From an uncultured Parabacteroides sp. (GTDB taxonomy: Bacteria; Bacteroidota; Bacteroidia; Bacteroidales; Tannerellaceae): a DNA stretch of 64,000 bases. Numbering within the stretch: position 1 is the stretch's first letter; every line of letters begins with the position of its first letter. The stretch is from positions 60,063 to 124,062 of the forward strand of contig CAJTMR010000009.1 of assembly GCA_910577325.1 (NCBI GenBank), read 5' to 3'. Positions 43,378 through 51,753 of the stretch are shown here, piece by piece. The notes beneath the pieces are model-generated. The model did no database searches and was not told the DNA's origin. It saw only the letters and a list, made by a program, of their open reading frames with translations. The position numbers and the translations under genes were made by a program.

Positions 43378-43406
43378 TATTAAGGTCTAATAACAGGCAT
43401 TATGAG
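43364..43406. repeat. Inverted repeat at the start of the WYL remnant
   Basis: CTCATAATGCC (43364-43374) and GGCATTATGAG (43396-43406) form an 11-bp perfect repeat, with inner TTATTA-AGGTC-TAATAA. It may terminate the leftward ABC exporter operon, or mark the junction of the deletion that removed the front of the WYL gene. Confidence 0.55.
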
Positions 43407-43419
43407 TATGGCTCCTTGT

Positions 43420-44739
43420 CTATTTATATTTCACCCATTTGATCATTTCTTTAATGCTCGGTTTCTTTCCGTACATCAAAATACCTACACGATAGATTTT
43501 GGCCGAGAACCAGACGATAAATATGGATGTGGCAAACAGCAAGGCAAACGAGAGTGCCAGTTCCCATACCGGAATGTCGAATGGCAAGCGGACCATCATC
43601 ACGATAGGGGAGGTGAACGGAATCATTGAACACCAGAATGCCAGCGGGCCGTCGGGATTATTCATGCTGTAGATTCCGGCATACAAGCTGAACGCCATCA
43701 AAAGCATGATCGGAGTCATGAACTGCTGGGTGTCTTCCTGCTGTTCCAGGGCACTTCCGATAGCTGCAAATAGAGCTGCATACAATAAGTAGCCACCGAT
43801 AAAATAAAGGACGAAGCAAATGCCGATCATCTCGAAGTTGATGGAATTGATGATTTCCTGTACCTGGATGCTGATATTTGATGAACCGGCAGCCACATCG
43901 CCCATACCTTGTGCCGCCACCTGTGCTGTCATCATGTCTTCAGGCGATGTGTTGCCTCCGAAAAAGAAAAGGCTTCCCGATACCAATACGGTTGTCAGGA
44001 TTCCCCACAGGAATACCTGTGTCAGGCCGACGAAACCGATCCCGATGATTTTTCCCATCATCAGGTCGAACGGCTTGACGGACGAAATCATCACTTCGAT
44101 GATACGGTTCGTCTTTTCTTCCATCACTCCCTGCATGACCATCGCTCCGTACATGATAATAAACATGTAGATGATGAATGTCAATATCATACCCAAGATA
44201 GAGGAGACTTCGGCCGAAGTACTTTTTTCGCTTCCGTCTTCATCCCATTTGATCGTTTTGATATTGAAATTGATCTTGCTGTCTTCAATGATCTGTTTCA
44301 GGTTATCGATATTGTAAGAAGCGAGCTTCTCGTCTTTCAAATACTCGGACAGCGTTTTGTCGATCGCGTTTTTCAATCCTATCGGAATTTGCTTCTGCGA
44401 ATAGAGCATTGCCGCGGTCGGATTTTGCAGCAAGTCGCCTGTGATATTCAGGATAGCAAATATCTCCTTGTCCGGATTTTTACGATATTCTTCCAGGCTG
44501 GAACCTTTTTCGGTGATGAAAGTATATTCTTCCGTATCTTTGAGCAACGGGGCGTATTTGCCTGTTGTGTCGATAATCGCCACCTGCTTGGCCTTATCTC
44601 CTTTGATGGTCGACAGCCAGAGCGGGACGAACACGAGGGCGGCAAACAAGAACGGTGTAAGGAAAGTCAGCAGCAGAAACGATTTTTTGCTGACACGACG
44701 GAGGTATTCTCTTTTTATTATAAGTCCTATCTTATTCAT
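43420..44739 (-). CDS. ABC-2 type exporter permease (NatB-like)
   Basis: The 439-residue membrane protein has one N-terminal helix (KSFLLLTFLTPFLFAALVFV), a large extracytoplasmic domain (~45-180), and five or six helices in the C-terminal half, with the ABC-2 signature VMQGVMEEKTNRIIEVMISS and VKPFDLMMGKIIGIGFVGLT. This matches NatB of the Na+-efflux ABC system, although the substrate is unproven. Its start overlaps the ATPase gene stop by 4 bases. Confidence 0.88.
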   Translation of the reverse strand: MNKIGLIIKREYLRRVSKKSFLLLTFLTPFLFAALVFVPLWLSTIKGDKAKQVAIIDTTGKYAPLLKDTEEYTFITEKGSSLEEYRKNPDKEIFAILNITGDLLQNPTAAMLYSQKQIPIGLKNAIDKTLSEYLKDEKLASYNIDNLKQIIEDSKINFNIKTIKWDEDGSEKSTSAEVSSILGMILTFIIYMFIIMYGAMVMQGVMEEKTNRIIEVMISSVKPFDLMMGKIIGIGFVGLTQVFLWGILTTVLVSGSLFFFGGNTSPEDMMTAQVAAQGMGDVAAGSSNISIQVQEIINSINFEMIGICFVLYFIGGYLLYAALFAAIGSALEQQEDTQQFMTPIMLLMAFSLYAGIYSMNNPDGPLAFWCSMIPFTSPIVMMVRLPFDIPVWELALSFALLFATSIFIVWFSAKIYRVGILMYGKKPSIKEMIKWVKYK

Positions 44740-45668
44740 GCTTGCGTGGTATTTGTACCGGAAACGGTGTTAATAAATATGTCGTTCATCGAAGGGATCT
44801 CTTCCGTGAAGGAGATGATTTCGGTCTGTTCCGCCAGTGCGGAAAGTAGGGCGGAGTTGGTAATACCCGGTGCTTTATGGATGCGTGCTTCGCTTGTCCC
44901 GGCCAGGTCTTTCTCCGTCAGCAGGCTGAATATTTCCGGGATGGGCTGTAATTTCCCGGCTCCGGTATGAAAGCGGATGGTGAAGTTGTTTGTTCGGAAG
45001 CGGTTTTTCACTTCTGTCACATTGCCGGAAAGCACTACCTGCGAACGGTTGATCAAGGCGATGTTGTCACAAATTTCTTCGACGGACGACATGTTGTGTG
45101 TCGAAAAGATGATCGTGTGTCCGGCATCTTTCAGTTCGAGGATTTCTTTTTTCAGCAATTCGGCGTTCACAGGGTCGAATCCGCTGAATGGTTCGTCGAA
45201 GATCAGAAGTTTCGGTTCATGGATAATGGTGATGATGAACTGTATTTTCTGTTGCATCCCTTTGGACAGTTCTTCCAGCTTCTTGTTCCACCAGGGCATG
45301 ATATCGAATTTTTCGAACCAGCGTATCAACCGTGTGCGGGCTTCCTGGTAGGAGAGCCCTTTCAGCTGTGCCAGGTAGATGGCTTGTTCGCCGACTTTCA
45401 TTTTTTTGTACAAGCCGCGTTCTTCCGGCAGGTAACCGATCTGGTAGATATCTTCCGGCTGGAACTCGCGCCCGTTAAAACGGACAAGGCCGCTGTCGGG
45501 GGCTGTGATGCGGTTGATGATGCGGATCAGTGTGGTTTTGCCGGCTCCGTTCGGTCCTAATAGTCCGAAGACTTTTCCCTCGGGAACTTGGATGCTGACC
45601 TTGTTGAGGGCGAGGTGGCTGGCGTATTGCTTTACCACGTTTTCCGTTTCTAAAAAATTCATAGGCAT
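44736..45668 (-). CDS. ABC exporter ATP-binding protein (NatA-like)
   Basis: The 310-residue ATPase has Walker A LLGPNGAGKTTLIRI, Q-loop QIGYLPEERGLY, signature LSKGMQQKIQF, Walker B LLIFDEPFSGFDPVN and H-loop FSTHNMSSVEE. A C-terminal DUF4162-type extension (about 220-310) is typical of NatA-like proteins. It pairs with the permease gene downstream (4-base overlap) and overlaps the dnaG stop by one base (TAATG arrangement), so all three genes are translated in close coupling. Confidence 0.92.
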   Translation of the reverse strand: MPMNFLETENVVKQYASHLALNKVSIQVPEGKVFGLLGPNGAGKTTLIRIINRITAPDSGLVRFNGREFQPEDIYQIGYLPEERGLYKKMKVGEQAIYLAQLKGLSYQEARTRLIRWFEKFDIMPWWNKKLEELSKGMQQKIQFIITIIHEPKLLIFDEPFSGFDPVNAELLKKEILELKDAGHTIIFSTHNMSSVEEICDNIALINRSQVVLSGNVTEVKNRFRTNNFTIRFHTGAGKLQPIPEIFSLLTEKDLAGTSEARIHKAPGITNSALLSALAEQTEIISFTEEIPSMNDIFINTVSGTNTTQA

Positions 45669-47782
45669 TACATTTTTAATATGATTCTTTCTCCCAATTC
45701 TTTACTTAATACATTCTTTATTTCATTCAGTCGTGTGAGCTTTTTCATCAGCTCGAAAACCTGATTCATGTCTCCGTTGTTTTGCATGCTTTTGATCTCT
45801 GCCTGTATCTCTTTGATTTGCGAGAGGATATAGGCATCTTTGAAAGCATACAGTTCACGGATTACCAGTTGGTCGAGTTTGTCTTCTTCCTGTTCCAGTT
45901 CCCGGTATTTGGTGTGATACTTGCTAAGTTGATATTTTTCGCTGATCAGGTTGGCGGCCAGGCGGCTCACGTTCGGATCGGGGTGGGCGAGGAAATACCG
46001 GTTCGCAATAAACCCTTCGTTCTGGCAGCGATCGGCCGCTTCGTTCATCATACCCTTGAAAAGCGGAGTATAAAAGGTCAGATCGTCGCGTTCCAGCTCG
46101 GAACGGATATATTCGGAAACGCGGATCACGACTTCCTCGTTCGTCTCTTCTTCCGTATATTGGAACAGGATACGCTCGCCATAGCGCACGATGTACCGCA
46201 ACAAGGCCACTTCGTATGCCTCGTATGGCGAACGCTTTGGCCTGGTCGGAATGTTTGGCGGCGGCATAAGAGGAGCCGGAGGCGGCATGCTGCCTCCTCC
46301 ATCTTCAGGACCGTATTCTTCCGGCGGCGGTGGCGGGATCGTATTGTCTGAAGGCATGGGATTTTCTGCCGATATCTCTTCCGGATAAGGAGGGTAACCG
46401 GGTATGTCCGGATATTCGGGGATATTCCCGGGAGCGGCCGGGATGGGGAAGGGCGGAGTGTTCGCTTGTCTTTCTTCCTTGTTGAGGCGGATTTTGTTCA
46501 CTTCGTTCAGCAGAAGCTTCTCGTCTATTTCCATCATCGCACTGCATTCCCGGATATAAAGGGAGCGGGCGATATTGTCGGGAATGATGGCCACTGTCCG
46601 GATGATATCGGAGATCAGTGCCGACCGTTTGATCGGGTCCGTTCCCGCATCATCCAATAACAGGCGTGTTTTGAAACGGATGAAATCGGTCTCGTTCTGC
46701 CGGATAAACTCGGCAAACTGGCTCGCGTTGTGCTTGCGGGCGAATGAGTCGGGGTCTTCCCCGTCCGGAAGAAGCACCACTTTCACGTTCATGCCGTCTT
46801 CCAGCAACAGGTCGATACCGCGCAAGGCAGCTTTGATACCGGCAGCATCACCGTCATACAGGACTGTGATATTATTGGTAAAGCGGTGTATCAGGCGGAT
46901 CTGTCCCTGCGTGAGGGCCGTACCCGATGAGGCGACCACGTTCTCGACTCCTGCCTGGTGCATGGAGATCACATCCGTGTAGCCTTCCACCAAGAAGCAA
47001 CGGTCAGCCTTTACGATCGCCTGCTTGGCGAAATAGATCCCGTAAAGCTCGTTACTCTTATGATAAATCTCACTTTCTGGCGAGTTGACATATTTGGCGG
47101 TCTTTTCGTCTTTCTTCAAGACGCGTCCTCCGAAGGCGACGACTTTCCCGCTCAGGGAATGGACCGGAAAAATGACACGCCCGCGAAAACGATCGTTTAT
47201 CCCGCCGTTATCGTAGGCGATCACCAGGCCTGTCTTTTCGAGAAATTCTTTTTTGTAACCGCTCTTTGTTGCCGCTTTATACAGGGCGTCCCGTTGGTCG
47301 AGGCTGTAGCCTAACTGGAATTTGCGAATGGTATCTTCCCGGAAACCACGTTCGGCGAAGTAACGCAGGCCGGCGGCTTTACCTTCCGGGGTCTCGTAAA
47401 GCTGGGTGGTGAAGTATTTTTGTGCCCAGGTGTTGACGATCAGCATACTTTCGCGGTTGCTGCGTGCCTGCTTTTCATATTCCGACAGTTCCCGCTCCTG
47501 TATTTCGATATTGTATTTCTTGGCAAGGAAGCGGAGCGCGTCGTAGTAGTTGAGCTGCTCGTGCTTCATGATGAAGTGCACCGCCGTGCCGCCTTCGCCG
47601 CAAGCAAAACATTTGCAGATGTTTTTTGCCGGCGACACATAAAAAGAGGGCGACTTGTCGCTATGGAAAGGACACAATCCTACATAGTTTACGCCTCGTT
47701 TCCTGAGGGTAACAAATTCGGATACGACGTCCACAATGTTGGCCGCGTCCAATATCCGGTCTATGGTAGGTTGATCGATCAT
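45668..47782 (-). CDS. dnaG: DNA primase
   Basis: The 704-residue enzyme makes RNA primers at the replication fork. It has a CHC2 zinc finger (CPFHSDKSPSFYVSP...CKCFACGEGG, residues ~38-64), the catalytic core with FRGRVIFPVHSLSGKVVAFG, and the Toprim motif CFLVEGYTDVISMHQAG plus VLYDGDAAG. The C-terminal helicase-binding region is separated by an unusually Pro-rich linker (about 445-515, e.g. TIPPPPPEEYGP). It is longer than E. coli DnaG (581 residues). A 13-bp inverted repeat surrounds its promoter, and the ABC exporter genes follow without a gap. Confidence 0.95.
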   Translation of the reverse strand: MIDQPTIDRILDAANIVDVVSEFVTLRKRGVNYVGLCPFHSDKSPSFYVSPAKNICKCFACGEGGTAVHFIMKHEQLNYYDALRFLAKKYNIEIQERELSEYEKQARSNRESMLIVNTWAQKYFTTQLYETPEGKAAGLRYFAERGFREDTIRKFQLGYSLDQRDALYKAATKSGYKKEFLEKTGLVIAYDNGGINDRFRGRVIFPVHSLSGKVVAFGGRVLKKDEKTAKYVNSPESEIYHKSNELYGIYFAKQAIVKADRCFLVEGYTDVISMHQAGVENVVASSGTALTQGQIRLIHRFTNNITVLYDGDAAGIKAALRGIDLLLEDGMNVKVVLLPDGEDPDSFARKHNASQFAEFIRQNETDFIRFKTRLLLDDAGTDPIKRSALISDIIRTVAIIPDNIARSLYIRECSAMMEIDEKLLLNEVNKIRLNKEERQANTPPFPIPAAPGNIPEYPDIPGYPPYPEEISAENPMPSDNTIPPPPPEEYGPEDGGGSMPPPAPLMPPPNIPTRPKRSPYEAYEVALLRYIVRYGERILFQYTEEETNEEVVIRVSEYIRSELERDDLTFYTPLFKGMMNEAADRCQNEGFIANRYFLAHPDPNVSRLAANLISEKYQLSKYHTKYRELEQEEDKLDQLVIRELYAFKDAYILSQIKEIQAEIKSMQNNGDMNQVFELMKKLTRLNEIKNVLSKELGERIILKM

Positions 47783-47823
47783 AAATCTTCTTATTTTTGA
47801 GGAACAAAGATAAGAAGATTTAT
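47781..47823. promoter_or_regulatory. dnaG promoter inside a perfect inverted repeat
   Basis: On the minus strand TATCTTTG (47812-47805) is the -7 element of dnaG. ATAAATCTTCTTA (47781-47793) and TAAGAAGATTTAT (47811-47823) are perfect 13-bp inverted repeats flanking the start site; one arm covers the dnaG start codon and the other touches the -7 box. This geometry fits an operator, not an RNA hairpin, because only one arm would be transcribed from this promoter. Confidence 0.55.
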
Positions 47824-47910
47824 GATTTTTGAATTATACCAGGACAACCTTTTACACGATGTTTCCCTTCCCGAAACGGGCATCCCCGCTTCTTTTGTTT
47901 GATAGGGTCG

Positions 47911-50070
47911 TTATTCTTCAATCTCCATCTCTTCCAGCAAATATCCTGCTCCGGCATATTTGTCCATGATGAAAAGGACGTAGCGGATGTCGACGATGAT
48001 GCTGCGCTGGTATTCGGGGAGATACTGGATGTCGCCGCCGACTCCTTCCCAGTTGCGGTCGAAATTGATTCCGATCAGTTCGCCGTTTGCGTTCATCACA
48101 GGGCTGCCGGAGTTCCCGCCGGTCGAATGGGTGGTTGTACTGAATGCAACTGGCATTTTCCCGTTGGAAGTCTTGTAGCGTCCGAAGTCTTTGGCGGCAT
48201 ACAGTTCCTTCAGGCGGTCTGGTACGACGAATTCCCAATTGGTGGAATCTTCTTTCTCCATCACACCGTCCAGTGTTGTCTGGTGGCCGTAATAATCGCA
48301 GTCGCGAGGGCTGTATCCTTTTACCTGCCCGTAGGTGAGGCGCAAGGTAAAGTTGGCGTCGGGGAAATTGGCGCGGTCGCCGTACATGGCCAGCAAACCT
48401 TTTACATAACTGCGGTGAGCCATTGCATATCCTTCTTCAAATTCTTTTAACGCGTTTCTCAGGGCGGCTTCTTCCGCGCGGACAGATTGGGTGAAAAGAA
48501 TCATCGGGTCGTTTTCCAATGCTTTGACAGACGGGCGGGAAAGGAATTTGTTGAAATTCTCTTCACTGCCGAAGATGGATTTCTCGAACAGATAGTCGAC
48601 AAACCGGTCCGTATCTCCTTTGAATTTCTTGTCTATCTGTTCGAAATAGGCCGGTTGTGCTTTCGGGTCGACTTGGGTGCGGTATTCTTTCAGCATCACT
48701 TTGGCGATCTTCTTGTCTACGTCGGCCGAATAATTGCTGTTGGCAAACCCATGATAGGCCCGTTCCAGCAGCCGGAGCTGTTCTTGCCGGGCTTGTTTGT
48801 CTTTTCCTTTCAAGGCTTCTATGATTGCATCCGTTTGAGCCGGAACGCTTGTAAACTCGATGCCTCGCAGGATCGCTTCCTCCAGCATCCAACTGCGGAA
48901 ACGCAGGTCTTTGCGGTTCGCTACGATTTGTTCGAGCGCCATCAGGGCGTCGGGATAGCTCGGTTCGCACATTTTGTTGGACCAGGCGACCAGCTTGTCC
49001 TGTTCTTCCTTTTTCACTTGTTCAAAATTGCGCTTTTTGATGGCCCAGTTGCTGCCGATCGCATTTTTGTAGGCATTCGTGGAGCTTGCATATTTGCTGG
49101 CATACTGAATCCGGACAGCCGGGTCTTTCAGCATCTCGTCCAGCATGACTTTCTGGCGCAGGTCGCGGATGTGGATGCGGACCGTGTTGTCGATGTCACG
49201 GCGTTCCGCCACTTCCCAGGATGTGTAGTACTTATTTGTACGGCCAGGAAATCCCATCATCATGGCATAGTCGTTTTCCTGTACGCCTTTCAATGAAATC
49301 TTGAACCAGCGTTTCGGACGAAGCGGGACATTCTTGTCCGAGTAAGGAGCCGGATTGCCGTTCGCATCGGCGTAGACGCGGAAGACGGAGAAGTCGCCCG
49401 TGTGGCGCGGCCACATCCAGTTGTCGGTATCCGCGCCGAATTTTCCGATCGATGAGGGAGGAGCCCCTACCAGGCGGACGTCGGAATAGATTTTCTTTGT
49501 GAACATGAAATACTGGTTGCCGCCGTAGAACGCCTTGATTTCGACTTCCGTGCCCGGATTGTCCTGCAGGAACTTTTCTCCGGCCTTCGCTTTTGCCAGT
49601 CCGTTGAGGTATTTGGGAGAGAGGAAGTTCATGCTGTTGGGATCGGTGTCTTTTTCCAGTTCCTTTTTCACGTAATCGGTCACATCTTCTATTTTATCGA
49701 TGAAAGTGACGGTCATGCCGGGATTCGGAAGTTCCTGTTCGCGCGTCATGGCCCAGAATCCGTCTGTCAGGTAGTCATGTTCCAGCGTGCTGTGTCGTTG
49801 GATGCAGCCGTATCCGCAGTGGTGGTTGGTCAGGAGCAATCCTTCGGGCGAGACGATTTCGCCCGTACAGCCGCCTCCGAATATGACGACGGCATCTTTC
49901 AGGGAGGCCGAGTCGGGGTTGTAGATATCGTAATCCTGCAATTTAAGTCCCAGAGCCTGCATTTCGGGGAATTTTTGTCCTTTCAGCAAAGGCAGTAACC
50001 ACATGCCTTCGTCGGCTACTGCCGGTAGCGACAGGATGGCTGCCGCGAGGGAGATGATGAGTCTCTTCAT
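47911..50070 (-). CDS. S46 family dipeptidyl-peptidase, DPP11-like
   Basis: The 719-residue periplasmic exopeptidase removes dipeptides from peptide N-termini. It has a signal peptide (MKRLIISLAAAILSLPAVAD), the catalytic His at TNHHCGYG (His83/84), and Ser654 in TGGNSGSPV. Arg672, 18 residues after the Ser (GINFDRNWEGVGGD), corresponds to the Arg that gives Porphyromonas DPP11 its preference for Asp/Glu at P1, whereas DPP7 has Gly there. It is the last gene of the Smr-CYTH-DPP run (18-base gap). Such enzymes feed asaccharolytic peptide metabolism. Confidence 0.9.
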   Translation of the reverse strand: MKRLIISLAAAILSLPAVADEGMWLLPLLKGQKFPEMQALGLKLQDYDIYNPDSASLKDAVVIFGGGCTGEIVSPEGLLLTNHHCGYGCIQRHSTLEHDYLTDGFWAMTREQELPNPGMTVTFIDKIEDVTDYVKKELEKDTDPNSMNFLSPKYLNGLAKAKAGEKFLQDNPGTEVEIKAFYGGNQYFMFTKKIYSDVRLVGAPPSSIGKFGADTDNWMWPRHTGDFSVFRVYADANGNPAPYSDKNVPLRPKRWFKISLKGVQENDYAMMMGFPGRTNKYYTSWEVAERRDIDNTVRIHIRDLRQKVMLDEMLKDPAVRIQYASKYASSTNAYKNAIGSNWAIKKRNFEQVKKEEQDKLVAWSNKMCEPSYPDALMALEQIVANRKDLRFRSWMLEEAILRGIEFTSVPAQTDAIIEALKGKDKQARQEQLRLLERAYHGFANSNYSADVDKKIAKVMLKEYRTQVDPKAQPAYFEQIDKKFKGDTDRFVDYLFEKSIFGSEENFNKFLSRPSVKALENDPMILFTQSVRAEEAALRNALKEFEEGYAMAHRSYVKGLLAMYGDRANFPDANFTLRLTYGQVKGYSPRDCDYYGHQTTLDGVMEKEDSTNWEFVVPDRLKELYAAKDFGRYKTSNGKMPVAFSTTTHSTGGNSGSPVMNANGELIGINFDRNWEGVGGDIQYLPEYQRSIIVDIRYVLFIMDKYAGAGYLLEEMEIEE

Positions 50071-50088
50071 TGATTTATAATTTCAAAT

Positions 50089-50565
50089 TTATGATTCTTT
50101 CCATTCTTTATAGGGATGTTTAGTCAACATCGAATTGTAGTAACGGCGGTCTCCGCTGACCTCTTGTCCGAGCCATTGCGGCCGTTCGAAAGGTTCGTCT
50201 TCGCAAGCCAGTTCGATCTCTGCTAAGACCAGTCCTTCGTTGTCGCCGTTGAAAACGTCGATTTCCCAGATGTGTTTCCCTACCGGGACCAGATTGCGTA
50301 TTTTGTCGATGGCGCCGGGTTCGCACAATTTCAGCAGTTCTTCCGCGTCTGCAAGCGATATCTTTTGTTCGAACTCGTAGCGGCTCAATCCTTTTTCGTC
50401 CGATGCGCCTTTGATCGTGAGGAACCCTTCTTCTCCCCGGATACGTATGCGCACCGTCCGGCCCGGCTGTGAGCAGATATACCCTTGCACGATGCGTTGC
50501 GTCGAGGTCACTTGTCGGCTGAAATCGCCTTTTACAAGAAATTTTCTTTCTATTTCGATGGCCAT
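50089..50565 (-). CDS. CYTH-domain protein
   Basis: The 158-residue protein begins MAIEIERKFLV, the ExExK metal-binding motif of the CYTH/triphosphate tunnel family, followed by QRIVQGYICSQPGRTVRIRI, SRYEFEQKISLADAEELL and VLAEIELACEDEPF. Family members hydrolyse inorganic triphosphate or other triphosphate compounds in the cytosol. It lies between the Smr gene (16-base gap) and the peptidase gene. Confidence 0.93.
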   Translation of the reverse strand: MAIEIERKFLVKGDFSRQVTSTQRIVQGYICSQPGRTVRIRIRGEEGFLTIKGASDEKGLSRYEFEQKISLADAEELLKLCEPGAIDKIRNLVPVGKHIWEIDVFNGDNEGLVLAEIELACEDEPFERPQWLGQEVSGDRRYYNSMLTKHPYKEWKES

Positions 50566-50581
50566 GATGGCAATTGTCCGT

Positions 50582-51658
50582 TTATTTGATGGTTACCATT
50601 GTCGCCCCAAAGCCGTATTCGCGGAAAGAGGCATCTTGGTAATAATGTTGTTTGTATTTTGTTTTCAGTTCCTTTTCGATCGCTTTGCGTAGCACCCCGT
50701 CGCCTTTTCCGTGGATAAAGACGATTTTCTGTCCTTTGCAGGCGGCGTATTTGGCGAGCACTTCATGGAATTTTTCCAACTGGTAGTTCAGCATATCCGT
50801 GTTGCTCAGTCCGTTGGTGTTGTCCAGCAGCTCCTTGATATGCAGATCCACTTCCAGGATCGTGCTGTCTGTCGCTTTCTTCTTGACGATCGTCTGACGG
50901 ACGCGGCGGTCTTCGCGTACCTTCTGTTGCATGGCTTCCTGTAGTTCGGCGGCTGAAATCAGCAATTCCTTTTCAGGGATATCCTGGCGCACGATCGGGT
51001 GGATCATCGCGTCTTCGTCGAAGAAATCGTTTTCCATGAAACAGTGTTGCTTGTAGAATTTGACCGTATCGAGATGGAGTTCCACCGAGATGGCGTTCTT
51101 CAAGGAGTAGGGTTTGTCCTTTTTGAAAGCGATCAACTGCACGCAGATACGTTCCAGGTCGTTCAGTTCTTCTTTGCCGAACTCTTCGAGGAATATCTGT
51201 GTGTTCGGTTCCACAATGCCGTTATAGCGGCTGGTCCAGCTATTGTTCTGGCGATTCATATAGTTGAAGAACAGATAGTAATTGCTGTCATTGATGAAAT
51301 AGCACTCGTAACCGCTTCCCTGCATTACTTTGGCCGGCTCTATCGGCAGGTAGGCCAGATAGACGTTCAGGCGTTCGCCTTCTGCGGTCTCCGTCACTTT
51401 TTCCACTTCGGGTTGAGGTTCCGGCTTCTTGGGTTGCGGGGCGGGCGCTTGTGTCACGGAGGGCAGAGGTGAACGCCGGGAGCTGTGTACCTGCATTTCG
51501 CTATCACCTACGACTACGCATTCGCGGATCAGCGCCGGCACTTCGAATCCGTCTTCATCTTCCACCAAAACCTGGTCTTTCCCTTTGAAACTGCGAACGA
51601 CACCTCCGCCGGTGCTGTTCAGGAAACGTACTTTGTCTCCTACTTTTATGTTACTCAT
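50582..51658 (-). CDS. DUF2027 and Smr-domain protein
   Basis: The 358-residue protein starts with an SH3/KOW-like DUF2027 domain (KVGDKVRFLNSTGGGVVRSF, VLVEDEDGFEVPALIRECVV), has a Pro-rich linker (PAPQPKKPEPQPEVEK), a central beta domain, and a C-terminal Smr domain with EVDLHIKEL and IVFIHGKGDGVLRKAIEKEL. Smr domains nick or bind branched nucleic acids, but this is not MutS2: there is no ATPase. It is Bacteroidetes-specific. It is the first gene of a three-gene run and has a -7 element at 51686-51693. Confidence 0.9.
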   Translation of the reverse strand: MSNIKVGDKVRFLNSTGGGVVRSFKGKDQVLVEDEDGFEVPALIRECVVVGDSEMQVHSSRRSPLPSVTQAPAPQPKKPEPQPEVEKVTETAEGERLNVYLAYLPIEPAKVMQGSGYECYFINDSNYYLFFNYMNRQNNSWTSRYNGIVEPNTQIFLEEFGKEELNDLERICVQLIAFKKDKPYSLKNAISVELHLDTVKFYKQHCFMENDFFDEDAMIHPIVRQDIPEKELLISAAELQEAMQQKVREDRRVRQTIVKKKATDSTILEVDLHIKELLDNTNGLSNTDMLNYQLEKFHEVLAKYAACKGQKIVFIHGKGDGVLRKAIEKELKTKYKQHYYQDASFREYGFGATMVTIK

Positions 51659-51667
51659 AATGCGATT

Positions 51668-51693
51668 TACTTTTGTTATTTGCTACAAAAGTA
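51668..51693. promoter_or_regulatory. Back-to-back -7 elements upstream of the Smr gene
   Basis: CAAAAGTA (51686-51693) is the -7 element for the minus-strand Smr gene. TACTTTTG (51668-51675) is an equally good plus-strand -7 element only 10 bases away, with partial symmetry (GATTTAC...GTAAATC). The plus-strand element would transcribe into the palindrome array. Confidence 0.5.
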
Positions 51694-51753
51694 GTAAATC
51701 CTGAAGAGTAATCCCTGTTCTTGTTGCTATTTTTGGTGGATACACTTGTCGGC

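Noticed and set aside
43909..44970. A 353-residue plus-strand open frame across the ABC permease and ATPase genes.
   Set aside because: It is opposite two well-supported genes and its Asp/His/Arg-rich translation looks like an antisense artefact.
50582..51658. MutS2 as identity of the Smr-domain protein.
   Set aside because: No MutS core or ATPase domain is present; the N-terminus is a DUF2027 domain.
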